Shown one piece after another: positions 9,301 to 16,190 of a DNA stretch of 64,000 nt. How positions within the stretch are numbered: the first letter of the stretch is position 1; each line of letters begins with the position of its first letter. The notes below the pieces were generated by a model. That model was not told the origin of the DNA and ran no database searches. It saw only the letters and a list, made by a program, of their open reading frames with translations. Location: NCBI GenBank assembly GCA_046294735.1, contig JBKBKB010000004.1, forward strand, positions 248,001 to 312,000. Direction: 5' to 3'. The position numbers and the translations under genes were made by a program. The DNA is from 34-65-8 sp046294735 (GTDB taxonomy: Bacteria; Pseudomonadota; Alphaproteobacteria; Sphingomonadales; Sphingomonadaceae).

Positions 9301-9694
9301 GTCCGAACTGGGCGGGTTCGCCGAGTATGGCGCGGGCGCGTTTGGCCTCAGTGTGCGTGAGCGGACCTTCACTTCGCTCGGGGCCAAGCTGGGTGCAATG
9401 GCCTCGCTCGACATGAACGTGGGCCGCAAGGGCAAGCTGACCGCGTTCGGCTCGGTCGCCTATGCCCGCGAACTGGCGGACAAGCAGGATGTGATCACCG
9501 CTGCCTTCCTCGGCGCGGAGGACGTGCCGTTCACGATCGCCAACCAGCTCGATCCGCAGTGGGTCTCGGTCAATGCCGGCGCAGAGCTGTCGCTGTCCGA
9601 TCGCCTCAGCACCAAGATGAGCATGACCTCCGACCTCGGCCGGGGCGTACTCACCAACAATCAGGCCAACCTGTCGCTGAACTGGAAGTTCTAG
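6311..9694 (+). CDS. Autotransporter with trypsin-like (S1) serine protease passenger
   Basis: 1127-residue secreted protein. A signal peptide (MRKHRYLVGVGVVGLISAMA, cleaved near AFA-TEE) is followed by a chymotrypsin-fold protease. Its triad is H138 in VLTAAHCM, D211 in YADVAFIALDAPI and S357 in APGDSGSPI. Residues ~420-760 hold autotransporter beta-helix repeats. About the last 270 residues form the translocator barrel, ending in the aromatic terminus LNWKF. The ATG at 6311 has AGGGG about 7 bases upstream and begins the signal peptide, unlike the TTG 24 bases earlier. The protease is expected at the cell surface or released; its substrate is unknown. Confidence 0.9.
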   Translation: MRKHRYLVGVGVVGLISAMAATPAFATEEDTAEQGVASEAIGTFAGFRVTASAETIRAARLSFKSDEIPVANRVNSRLIQPTPELIVRDDIGIGGSVDVNNTLPAVVQMFVANNVTGAVLFNCTGTLINPRTVLTAAHCMNSRSSEAYGQLGSASDFSMLVSTGVNSATRLFNTLNFGVGYADGGVASSTDVILHPSGSPAQGTLPFPYADVAFIALDAPITDVQAMPILLSPLTQLTHVILTGYGTNGTGTLGATNTGNRFLRRVGENMLGMIGSNADFIDGIFFDLAPTADSFGIETQVMYWTDFDRPGRTAADLAGCTFTGTNISCNSFAAVDSIDWFGGDALPQEAGTAPGDSGSPIIVDQLYDFPVVAGVLSGGYDFFGRNNRYGDVSFYNPLFPFFQFITENTPYKYVSAKSGNGNWSNPLHWTQDLDPGFFIDNGSGTLVNGIPGGSEQGVYATGPKLGTIINDDVSDNSTAPSSLLPPQGTPGFGANLPESSVLLGPGSTGFVPNNTDGVVGTAFANPAQYFDVLLHRSGTTTVDMNVTIDKLAIDHNSARFTLPRGFTFNSLIGLEQFRGNSVIDGTLNAGVVALFGGRMIGSGAVATDAFFNVGGQLMPGGQNRTGSFTIDGDYVQVGAGTLIVDIGAIRGVQTQDLLTVTGDAILGGNLVVNPTNRVSPRYGAQFTVLTAGLVDGNFDAVHLVTNSLLLFATSKVVDNNVIVEIGADRIGRLVGADSGLASLGNALDTLRFSGRYSAFEHLFGVVDNAGILSFGQTLASLTPTSGFRQSASANGFAQRFTGHIAQRTLNLRGANPAASGFSAAGNATFAQAGTAPVEPGKLGFFGSVSGSFLTMAEKDRTLGTTALEEAAFLQAGELTIGADYRVSDGVTVGLAMTNIRNSAQSVSGFRPNEDESVAAAAYAAATFGQGFADMYVGFASQQYGVERASQGDFTRSYRSALGSADGEQTFAGVRVGYAMEPAKGLTVGPVASLDYVRSELGGFAEYGAGAFGLSVRERTFTSLGAKLGAMASLDMNVGRKGKLTAFGSVAYARELADKQDVITAAFLGAEDVPFTIANQLDPQWVSVNAGAELSLSDRLSTKMSMTSDLGRGVLTNNQANLSLNWKF

Positions 9695-9724
9695 GGGCCG
9701 GGAAGCCTGCCGGTGAACACAACA

Positions 9725-9760
9725 GGGGCCCCCGGAGCGATCCGGGGGCCCCTTTGTTTT
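9725..9760 (+). terminator. Strong rho-independent terminator
   Basis: A perfect 12-bp stem, GGGGCCCCCGGA (9725-9736) with TCCGGGGGCCCC (9741-9752), closes on a GCGA tetraloop and is followed by TTTGTTTT. It lies 30 bases after the autotransporter stop. The opposite strand also reads out of the convergent membrane-protein gene, but the T run favours the plus direction. Confidence 0.92.
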
Positions 9761-9772
9761 GCCTGTGTGCGC

Positions 9773-10555
9773 CTATCCGAACCAGCGCCGCCGGTTAGCC
9801 GATTGGCGCAGCCCGGCCAGCATTGCGGCGAACACCAGCACGGCGGCACCGCCGCAGGCCAGGGCGATGATCTCGAATTGTTGACCCCCGCGCAGGGCAA
9901 TGGCGGTGAGCGCCCAGCAGAACACCGCCGCGTACCACGGGTTGCCCTTGCTGCGCAGGACCGCCAGCGTAGCGATCAGTCCGCCCACCGCCACCATCAG
10001 GGCAGTCACTACAGGATAAGCGAGCCCGCCACCCACTCCGTGATAGACGAGCGAAGCGCTCACATTGACGATGGTTGCGGCGGTCAGCCAGGCCGCCAGC
10101 GCGCTGAACACCAGTGCCACAATCCAGCGCTCCGGGCCGGTAAAGGCCGGTGCGTAGTGCACCAGGGCGCGCAGGATCGCCAGTAGCGCCAGAAGCGAGG
10201 TGGCAATGATGATGACACTGACGAAAGTAAGGTTGGCGAACTGGGTATAGGTCGCCCAAACCCCCTGTGCCGCCAGGGCGATGGCGGCCCACCAGCCGAT
10301 GCGATGAACCAGCGCGTTGTGCCTCTGCCCTGGAAGGGCCTGCCACACGGCAAACACCGCCGATCCAAGGAACAGCGGGCCCCAGATGGCAAAGGCCCAA
10401 CCGGCGGGGGTGATCAGGGTGCGGGTGCTGTCGGACCGGTCGCCGATCGGTTCGCCCAGCCCCAGTTGGGGCAGGAAGGTTGCACCGATCTGCAGGCACA
10501 CGGCCAGCACGATGGCGATGCGCTGTGCAGGCGAGCGTTCAATTAATTGTGTCAT
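9773..10555 (-). CDS. Long TspO/MBR-like integral membrane protein
   Basis: 260 residues with about seven predicted transmembrane helices and several conserved tryptophans. The segment TPAGWAFAIWGPLFLG near residue 50 resembles the signature of long tryptophan-rich sensory (TspO-related) proteins, which are roughly 100 residues longer than classical TspO. TspO proteins bind porphyrins, but ligand binding in this long branch is not established. The gene converges on the autotransporter and starts about 65 bases from the 3' end of the RNase P RNA gene, on the same strand. Function is only inferred from the family. Confidence 0.6.
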   Translation of the reverse strand: MTQLIERSPAQRIAIVLAVCLQIGATFLPQLGLGEPIGDRSDSTRTLITPAGWAFAIWGPLFLGSAVFAVWQALPGQRHNALVHRIGWWAAIALAAQGVWATYTQFANLTFVSVIIIATSLLALLAILRALVHYAPAFTGPERWIVALVFSALAAWLTAATIVNVSASLVYHGVGGGLAYPVVTALMVAVGGLIATLAVLRSKGNPWYAAVFCWALTAIALRGGQQFEIIALACGGAAVLVFAAMLAGLRQSANRRRWFG

Positions 10556-10620
10556 GCTGCAGGAAGTCCCGGAAGTGCATTGTGTTCCTGCAAAGCCGGA
10601 TCAAGCCAAGCCGGTAACTT

Positions 10621-11047
10621 GTGCCAGGGGGCCTGTAAGCCGGGTTCTGTCCAGCCGACGGTATCCCAGGGGGGACCGTATCGACAGGGGCAGCCATTCA
10701 TCTGGGCCATGGATTGCTCCATGGCTCTAGCAGCCAACCCGGGCCTCTCGGGACGAAACGCCCCTGCCTCCTTCACTTGCGTTCGGGCGGCGCGAGGCCC
10801 CTATTTGGCCTTGCTCCGGGTGGGGTTTGCCGTGCCGCTTCCGTTGCCGGTCGCGCGGTGCGCTCTTGCCGCACCCTTTCACCCTTGCCTGTACTCGCGG
10901 ACGAGCCATCGGCGGTCTGCTCTCTGTGGCACTTTCCCTGACCCCGGACCAAGTCCGAAGCCGGCGGGCGTTACCCGCCACCCTTGTTTCGTGGAGCCCG
11001 GACTTTCCTCGGAACCGGAGTCCCGCGGCTGCCCGGCCCCCTGGCAC
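10621..11047 (-). ncRNA. rnpB: RNase P RNA (bacterial class A)
   Basis: Catalytic RNA that trims tRNA 5' leaders. On the minus strand the 5' arm GTGCCAGGGGGCC (11047-11035) pairs with the 3' arm GGCCCCCTGGCAC (10633-10621) to form helix P1. The universal P4 halves are present: GAGGAAAGTCC at 11010-11000 and ACAGAACCCGGCTTA at 10650-10636. The length of about 427 nt is normal. Several open frames on both strands cross this interval and are not genes. The exact ends are placed on the P1 boundary and may be off by a few bases. Confidence 0.96.
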
Positions 11048-11069
11048 CGCGTGCTATAGCCGCACGCGG
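11047..11069 (-). promoter_or_regulatory. rnpB: rnpB promoter -10 region inside a perfect dyad
   Basis: On the minus strand CTATAG (11059-11054) lies a normal -10 distance before the RNA start. It is embedded in a perfect inverted repeat, CCGCGTGC (11047-11054) and GCACGCGG (11062-11069). No convincing -35 hexamer was found. The dyad may be chance, or may bind a regulator. Confidence 0.4.
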
Positions 11070-11094
11070 GCACTGAGGGAAGCAGGCGTTGCGG

Positions 11095-11814
11095 TCAGTT
11101 GCCTTCGCCCCCGATATTGGCGAGCGATTCGTCTGGCGACAGGAGGTAGCGCCACAGCACTGCCCCGATCGCTGCACCAACCAGCGGGGCCAGCCAGAAC
11201 AGCCACAACTGTCCGACAGCGCCAGTCTCAGCATAGAACGCCACGCTGGTCGAGCGCGCCGGATTGACCGAGGTATTGGTTACCGGGATCGAGATCAGGT
11301 GGATCAGAGTCAGCGCCAGGCCGATCGAAATTGGCGCGAAACCGCCTGGGACCTTGCTAGACGTCGACCCAAGGATAACCAGCAGGAAGCCGGCGGTAAG
11401 CACGATCTCGATCATCAGCGCGGCCTGCATCGAATAGCCGCCCGGCGACAAATCGCCATAGCCGTTCGAGGCGAACCCGCCCGGCGTCCAGCCTTCCATC
11501 CCCGAAGCGATCACGAACAGCGTGCCCGCCGCAAGGAAAGCGCCTAGCACCTGGGCAACCCAATAGGGGACCAGCTCACCCCACCCGTGGCGGCCGGCCA
11601 CACACAGACCCAGCGTCACCGCCGGATTGAAATGCCCGCCAGAAATACCGCCGACGGCATAGGCCATGGTCAGCACGGTGAGGCCAAACGCCAGCGACAC
11701 CCCGGCAAAGCCGATCCCCAGCTCCGGGAATGCCGCAGCCAGGACGGCCGAACCGCACCCCCCGAACACCAGCCAGAACGTGCCGAGCGTCTCGGCCGAC
11801 AATTTGCGGATCAT
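11095..11814 (-). CDS. aqpZ: Aquaporin Z
   Basis: Water channel of the MIP family, 239 residues with six helices and both half-helix NPA boxes: HFNPAVTLG in the first half and VNPARSTSVAF in the second. The arginine after the second NPA and the small residues around it suit a water-selective pore rather than a glycerol channel. The start MIRKLSAETLGTFWLVFGGCG matches AqpZ N-termini. It lies upstream of rnpB on the same strand, with 47 bases between, and rnpB appears to have its own promoter. Confidence 0.93.
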   Translation of the reverse strand: MIRKLSAETLGTFWLVFGGCGSAVLAAAFPELGIGFAGVSLAFGLTVLTMAYAVGGISGGHFNPAVTLGLCVAGRHGWGELVPYWVAQVLGAFLAAGTLFVIASGMEGWTPGGFASNGYGDLSPGGYSMQAALMIEIVLTAGFLLVILGSTSSKVPGGFAPISIGLALTLIHLISIPVTNTSVNPARSTSVAFYAETGAVGQLWLFWLAPLVGAAIGAVLWRYLLSPDESLANIGGEGN

Positions 11815-11906
11815 GGAACCCCTCCCTTTTTCTTTTCCGAAGTCAGGAGAGTGCGGGTTTTTGCTCGCTTTGCAAGCCAGTTAACGATTGGGGCCGGTAA
11901 GCGGCC

Positions 11907-12272
11907 TCAACCTACCGCCTGATCGGCGTATTGATCGTAGGCCTCCAGCGCCTGCGCGGCATACATCGCACTGGGGCCTGCGCCCATGTACACCGCCAGA
12001 CCGAGCGTCTCGGCAATTTCCTCGCGGGTGGCACCGTGCTTGCGCGCGCCTTCGACGTGGAAGGTCACGCACGGATCGCACCGCACCGCGACCGAGATCG
12101 CCACCGCCAGCAGTTCCTTGGTCTTGGGATCGAGCGCGCCGTCTTCGTGCGCGGCCGCCCCCATTTCGCGAAATGCCTTCATCACGCCCGGAGCGCCTTT
12201 GTGCAGTTCACGGATGGCGGGGATCAGGTTGGCGGCCATTGCAGGCCAGTCTTTGAAATTAGTATGTGCCAT
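11907..12272 (-). CDS. Carboxymuconolactone decarboxylase / AhpD-like protein
   Basis: 121 residues of the AhpD-like alpha-helical fold. The redox CXXC motif is VRCDPCVTFHVEGARKHGA, with the downstream His typical of peroxidase-type members. The rest follows the family (TKELLAVAISVAV; EEIAETLGLAVYMGAGPSAMY). Members act as thiol peroxidases or disulfide reductases; the electron partner here is unknown. An FNR-type palindrome is centred about 61 bases before the start codon, suggesting oxygen-dependent control. The gene stands alone between the aquaporin and amidase genes. Confidence 0.85.
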   Translation of the reverse strand: MAHTNFKDWPAMAANLIPAIRELHKGAPGVMKAFREMGAAAHEDGALDPKTKELLAVAISVAVRCDPCVTFHVEGARKHGATREEIAETLGLAVYMGAGPSAMYAAQALEAYDQYADQAVG

Positions 12273-12326
12273 ATGCGGTCCCTTTCTGTCAGTGCCTATG
12301 CCTAGGCATTGCGCGGGCAGGCAACC

Positions 12327-12340
12327 TTGACCTGAGTCAA
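12327..12340. promoter_or_regulatory. FNR/CRP-family type palindrome upstream of the AhpD-like gene
   Basis: A perfect 14-bp dyad, TTGAC-CTGA-GTCAA, matches the TTGAT-N4-ATCAA consensus of FNR-type regulators except for the inner T/A pair. Its centre lies about 61 bases upstream of the start codon at 12272, a usual activator position. It lies in the 71-base gap and not in a coding frame. Confidence 0.45.
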
Positions 12341-12343
12341 GAT

Positions 12344-13057
12344 TCAGCGCGTGACCCCGCGGTCCCGGTCCAGCAGCAGCTGGAACAGGATCGCGCGGCT
12401 TTCGCCATCGGGGATCCCGTCGATCCGATGCGGCCGCCAGCGGCGCTGAAACGCTGTCACCGCCTTGGTCTGGTCGGTGATATCATACCCGAACCGTTCC
12501 AGCGCGAGCATGAAGGCGCCGTCGTTATCAAACGGATCGCCCAGCTCGATCCTGGGCCGCGGCAGGCACAGGCGGTACTCGGCAAGCCATTCCCACGGGA
12601 ACAGTTCGCCCGGATCGACCTTGCGCGCCGGGGCTACGTCCGAATGCCCGACCACGTTGGCCCGGGGGATGTCGTAGGCGCGCACGATCCGGTTCAGCAG
12701 CGGCACCAGCGCCTCGACTTGCGCCTCGGCAAACGGGCGATAGCCCCCATTCTCGGGCGCGTGGCCCGGGTGGTCGAGCTCGATCCCGATGCTGGCGGAA
12801 TTGACGTCACGGACCCCGCGCCAGCACGAGGCACCGGCATGCCATGCGCGCTTGTCTTCATCGACCAGGCGGACGACTTCGCCCTTTTCGGTGATGCAGT
12901 AATGCGCGCTGACCTCGGCAGCGGGATCGCACATCCGCTCAAGCGCCGTCTCGACCGGTTTCATCTCGGTGTAGTGGAGCACCACCATCGATATCGGCAG
13001 CTTGCGCTCGTTCCAGTTGGGCGAAGGGCATTCGCGGTGGACGAGCGGGTCGGCCAT
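12344..13057 (-). CDS. N-acetylmuramoyl-L-alanine amidase (AmpD family) with PG-binding tail
   Basis: 237 residues. An amidase_2 domain supplies the zinc site: H in MVVLHYTEM, and H and D in NVVGHSDVAPARKVDPG. The substrate-side motif AHYCITEKGEVVRLVDED is also present. Residues ~175-230 look like a peptidoglycan-binding helical repeat (FGYDITDQTKAVTAFQRRWRP). No signal peptide is evident, so an AmpD-like cytoplasmic role in anhydromuropeptide recycling is likely. Its ATG overlaps the chpT stop by one base (TGATG), indicating coupled translation with a cell-cycle gene. Confidence 0.88.
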   Translation of the reverse strand: MADPLVHRECPSPNWNERKLPISMVVLHYTEMKPVETALERMCDPAAEVSAHYCITEKGEVVRLVDEDKRAWHAGASCWRGVRDVNSASIGIELDHPGHAPENGGYRPFAEAQVEALVPLLNRIVRAYDIPRANVVGHSDVAPARKVDPGELFPWEWLAEYRLCLPRPRIELGDPFDNDGAFMLALERFGYDITDQTKAVTAFQRRWRPHRIDGIPDGESRAILFQLLLDRDRGVTR

Positions 13058-13716
13058 CAGCCGATCAGGCCCTCGGCCTGCGGCAGCACAGCACCTAGCA
13101 CCAGCACCTCGTCGCTGAGCTGGTATTGCAGCTCGCCGCCAGCCTGCTCTGCCAGCATCCCCATCAGGTGGGCAGCGATGGTACGGCTGGACAGCTCGGC
13201 CGGGGACAGTTCCCCTTGCAGCGCGCGCCCGATGACCGGGTCGAACGCGATCTTGGCACCGGTTGCGCGGACGACGATCTCGTAATCATCCGCCCGCCGT
13301 TCCACCCCGATGTCGAGCGTGCCGCCGCGCACCAGCGTTTCCAGTCCGATCTGGGCAAAATTGAGCAGCACCTTGACTGCTGGCTTGGGCAGGCGGGCCT
13401 CGTCCAGCACCCAGTTGACGGTGATCCGCTTGGCATCTCCAGCCAGCGAATCGATCAGCGCGCGCGGCTCGGCCACATCGACCAGATCGCCAAAACCACC
13501 AGCCGCGCCGAAAGCGAGGCGGAAGAACTTCAGTTTGTCGGCACTGACCTTGGCGCTCTGTTCCAGCAATTCGAAGCAGCGCTGGCGCATGTCGGGATCG
13601 TGTTCGCTGGCAAGCAGTTCGAGGCCGTTGCTGAGCGCGCCGACAGGTGAAAGCATGTCGTGGCACAGGCGCGAGCACAACAGGCTGGCGAGGTCGATGG
13701 CATCCTGATCAGTCAT
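13057..13716 (-). CDS. chpT: Histidine phosphotransferase ChpT
   Basis: 219-residue cytoplasmic phosphotransferase that in alphaproteobacteria relays phosphate from the hybrid kinase CckA to CtrA and CpdR. The phosphoacceptor histidine is in LCSRLCHDMLSPVGALSNGL, at the start of the dimerisation helices. The C-terminal part is a degenerate HATPase fold without obvious N/G boxes. Length and sequence pattern match ChpT well. It lies first in a pair with the downstream amidase, sharing one base. cckA and ctrA are not in the window. Confidence 0.92.
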   Translation of the reverse strand: MTDQDAIDLASLLCSRLCHDMLSPVGALSNGLELLASEHDPDMRQRCFELLEQSAKVSADKLKFFRLAFGAAGGFGDLVDVAEPRALIDSLAGDAKRITVNWVLDEARLPKPAVKVLLNFAQIGLETLVRGGTLDIGVERRADDYEIVVRATGAKIAFDPVIGRALQGELSPAELSSRTIAAHLMGMLAEQAGGELQYQLSDEVLVLGAVLPQAEGLIG

Positions 13717-13731
13717 GCAACCTCGATAAGC

Positions 13732-14121
13732 CTAACGCGCGATATAGGAAAGTGGTTCGAAGCCGTTCGCGCCATCACGCCAGAACCGCACCGCCTGTCC
13801 AGCGACAATTGCCCAGATCCGCCTGTCGCGCGGCGCTTCCAGCTGATCGGTTGCGGACGGTTCAGGCAGCCCGGCCGGATGAGAATGGTAATAGCCCACT
13901 ACTTGCGCCCCGCCGCCCCGCGCCGCGCGGAAGGCGTCGACCAGCGCCTGCGGGTCGATCGCGAAGTGGCGTTCGGGCTGTGGGTGGACATTGCGGGCCG
14001 GGAGTATTGCGGTCACCGTCACGCCCTCGCCCATCAGGATACCGCAGCATTCGTGCGGGTGCGCGGCGGCGGCCTCGGTGTGCAAGCCTTCCAGTACGGC
14101 CCTTGAGACTTCCAGTTCCAT
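13732..14121 (-). CDS. M67 (JAMM/MPN+) metallopeptidase
   Basis: 129-residue single-domain JAMM protein. The zinc and catalytic residues are complete: E in HPHECCGILMG and the HSHPAGLPEPSATD block (H-x-H...S...D). Bacterial M67 proteins of this size resemble the deubiquitinase fold; some process sulfur-carrier fusions or siderophore-linked proteins, but the substrate here is unknown. It ends 15 bases upstream of chpT on the same strand, so it is probably the first gene of a JAMM-chpT-amidase operon. The RluD-type gene starts divergently 5 bases from its start codon. Confidence 0.88.
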   Translation of the reverse strand: MELEVSRAVLEGLHTEAAAAHPHECCGILMGEGVTVTAILPARNVHPQPERHFAIDPQALVDAFRAARGGGAQVVGYYHSHPAGLPEPSATDQLEAPRDRRIWAIVAGQAVRFWRDGANGFEPLSYIAR

Positions 14122-14126
14122 CGCCC

Positions 14127-15083
14127 ATGACCCCTAGCATGGCCGAGCCAGAAATCATCACCGGAACGCTTGCCACCAGTGGGCGTCTCGACAAGACACT
14201 GGCCGAAGCGAGCGGGCTTTCGCGGGAACGGATCAAGGCGCTGATGGCAGACGGCGCAATCACGGTCGGCAAAACCGTGGCCACCAGTGCATCCGCGAAA
14301 ATGCAGGCCGGGGCGCACTTCACGATTGCCCTGCCCCCAACCGCCGAAGCCGCCGCCGTGGCGCAGGACATCCCGCTGGTCGTGGTCCATGAAGACGCCG
14401 ACCTGATCGTGATCGACAAGGCCGCCGGGATGGTGGTCCATCCGGCAGCGGGCAATGCGGACGGTACGTTGGTCAATGCGCTGCTCCATCACTGTGCGGG
14501 CCAGCTCTCGGGCATCGGCGGGGTCGCCCGGCCGGGCATTGTCCACCGGATCGATAAGAACACATCCGGCCTGCTGGTCGCCGCCAAGACCACTGCGGCC
14601 CACGAAGGCCTGGCCCGCCAGTTCGCCGAACACACGATCGAACGGCGCTACCTCGCTGTCTGTGCCGGCCACCCCGTCCCGGTCGAAGGGACCATTACTG
14701 CGCGCCTCGGCCGGTCTGAAAGTGACCGTAAGAAGATGGCGGTGCTCCATGACAAGTCACCGCGCGGGAAGCATGCAGTTACCCATTACACCACCTTGCA
14801 GCGGCTTGAGGGTGCTGCATTGATCGAATGTCGGCTGGAAACCGGGAGAACCCACCAGGTCCGCGTTCACTGCGCGTCAATCGGGCATCCGCTATTAGGC
14901 GATCCGGTCTATGGACGCACTCCGAAATCCCTGCGCCCGCTGCTCCAGCAGATCGGCTTTGCCAGGCAGGCGCTCCATGCGGCCAGCCTTGGTTTCAACC
15001 ATCCGGTGACCAGCAAATGGCTGCAATTTTCCGCGCCTCTGCCCGCCGATATGCGGGAACTAATCGACCGGATTGCGCGTTGA
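14127..15083 (+). CDS. rluD: RluA-family 23S rRNA pseudouridine synthase (RluD type)
   Basis: 318 residues. An S4 RNA-binding domain comes first (GRLDKTLAEASGLSRERIKALM). The synthase domain follows, with the catalytic aspartate D143 in HRIDKNTSGLLVAAKT. It also has the family block LETGRTHQVRVHCASIGHPLLGD (split across positions ~248-270). The architecture matches RluD, which modifies helix 69 of 23S rRNA. The ATG at 14127 or at 14139 could start translation. The frame running back to 13647 overlaps the JAMM gene and chpT and is not real. Confidence 0.9.
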   Translation: MTPSMAEPEIITGTLATSGRLDKTLAEASGLSRERIKALMADGAITVGKTVATSASAKMQAGAHFTIALPPTAEAAAVAQDIPLVVVHEDADLIVIDKAAGMVVHPAAGNADGTLVNALLHHCAGQLSGIGGVARPGIVHRIDKNTSGLLVAAKTTAAHEGLARQFAEHTIERRYLAVCAGHPVPVEGTITARLGRSESDRKKMAVLHDKSPRGKHAVTHYTTLQRLEGAALIECRLETGRTHQVRVHCASIGHPLLGDPVYGRTPKSLRPLLQQIGFARQALHAASLGFNHPVTSKWLQFSAPLPADMRELIDRIAR

Positions 15084-15204
15084 GATCGACGAAATGCACT
15101 GCAAACCCCGCCCACGATAGGCTATATGTGACCCGGTGGCCCGAAATACCGGATGCCCATCAGGGGTTCGGTGCACAGTGGTCGACAGAAAGGTAAAGGG
15201 AAAA

Positions 15205-16107
15205 GTGACCAAATCCAAGGCAATGAGCGTCCCGGCGCTCGGTGGTGAGCAGAGCCTCAACCGCTATCTGGCCGAAATCCGCAAATATCCCGTTCTGACG
15301 GCCGAGCAGGAATACATGCTCGCCAAGCGTTATGCCGAACACGAAGATCCGGAAGCTGCCGCCCAGCTGGTAACCAGCCACCTGCGGCTCGTAGCGAAGA
15401 TCGCGATGGGTTATCGCGGTTACGGCCTACCGGTAAGTGACCTCATTTCCGAAGGCAATGTCGGCCTGATGCAGGGCGTCAAGAAGTTCGAGCCCGACCG
15501 CGGCTTCCGCCTCGCGACCTATGCCATGTGGTGGATCAAGGCGAGTATTCAGGAATTCATCCTGCGCAGCTGGTCGCTGGTCAAGATGGGCACCACCGCC
15601 GCGCAAAAGAAGCTGTTCTTCAACCTGCGCCGGATGAAAAAGAATCTCGATGCCTACGAGGAAGGCGACCTCCATCCGGATGACGTGAAGAAGATCGCGA
15701 CCGATCTCGGCGTGTCCGAGACCGAAGTGATCAACATGAACCGGCGGATGATGATGGGCGGCGACGGTTCGCTCAACACGCCGATGCGCGCGGGCGAGGA
15801 AGGCTCGGGCGAATGGCAGGACTGGCTGACCGATGACCGACCGTTGCAGGACGAGACCGTGGCCGACGCCGAGGAAGCACACCTGCGCCACGCTATGCTG
15901 GCGGAGGCGATGACCAGCCTCAACGAGCGCGAGCGCCACATCCTGACCGAACGCCGCCTGACCGACAACCCGCAGACGCTTGAGGAACTGAGCCAGATCT
16001 ACGACGTCAGCCGCGAACGCATCCGCCAGATCGAAGTGCGCGCGTTCGAGAAGCTGCAGAAAGCGATGATGCGGATTGCGGGCGAGCGGTTGCTGCCGGC
16101 GGGGTGA
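15205..16107 (+). CDS. rpoH: RNA polymerase heat-shock sigma factor RpoH
   Basis: 300-residue sigma-32. Region 2 is nearly textbook for alphaproteobacteria: LRLVAKIAMGYRGYGLP, LISEGNVGLMQGVKKF, then GFRLATYAMWWIKASIQEF. The RpoH box QKKLFFNLRRMKK follows, and a region 4 helix-turn-helix (VSRERIRQIEVRAFEKLQ) closes the protein. The GTG at 15205 is chosen because AAAGGGAAAA precedes it and the family starts near VTKSKAMSVPALGGEQ; an ATG at 15223 is possible. It recognises heat-shock promoters. The clpP promoter in this window is a candidate target. Confidence 0.95.
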   Translation: MTKSKAMSVPALGGEQSLNRYLAEIRKYPVLTAEQEYMLAKRYAEHEDPEAAAQLVTSHLRLVAKIAMGYRGYGLPVSDLISEGNVGLMQGVKKFEPDRGFRLATYAMWWIKASIQEFILRSWSLVKMGTTAAQKKLFFNLRRMKKNLDAYEEGDLHPDDVKKIATDLGVSETEVINMNRRMMMGGDGSLNTPMRAGEEGSGEWQDWLTDDRPLQDETVADAEEAHLRHAMLAEAMTSLNERERHILTERRLTDNPQTLEELSQIYDVSRERIRQIEVRAFEKLQKAMMRIAGERLLPAG

Positions 16108-16131
16108 CCCGCAGCCACCTCGAGTGTCAGA

Positions 16132-16159
16132 TTGACATGCACTTCCCCTAAGCTAGCTT
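16132..16159 (+). promoter_or_regulatory. Sigma-70 type promoter for the orphan membrane protein
   Basis: TTGACA (16132-16137), 16 bases, then TAGCTT (16154-16159), about 30 bases upstream of the ATG at 16191. The -35 is a perfect consensus, unusual in this GC-rich genome. Confidence 0.5.
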
Positions 16160-16190
16160 CTCAAATGAGGTTGGCTTGGGGGAAGCGCCA

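Noticed and set aside
10714..11234. Several 75-170 aa open frames on both strands
   Set aside because: They lie over the RNase P RNA, whose P1 and P4 helices are clear.
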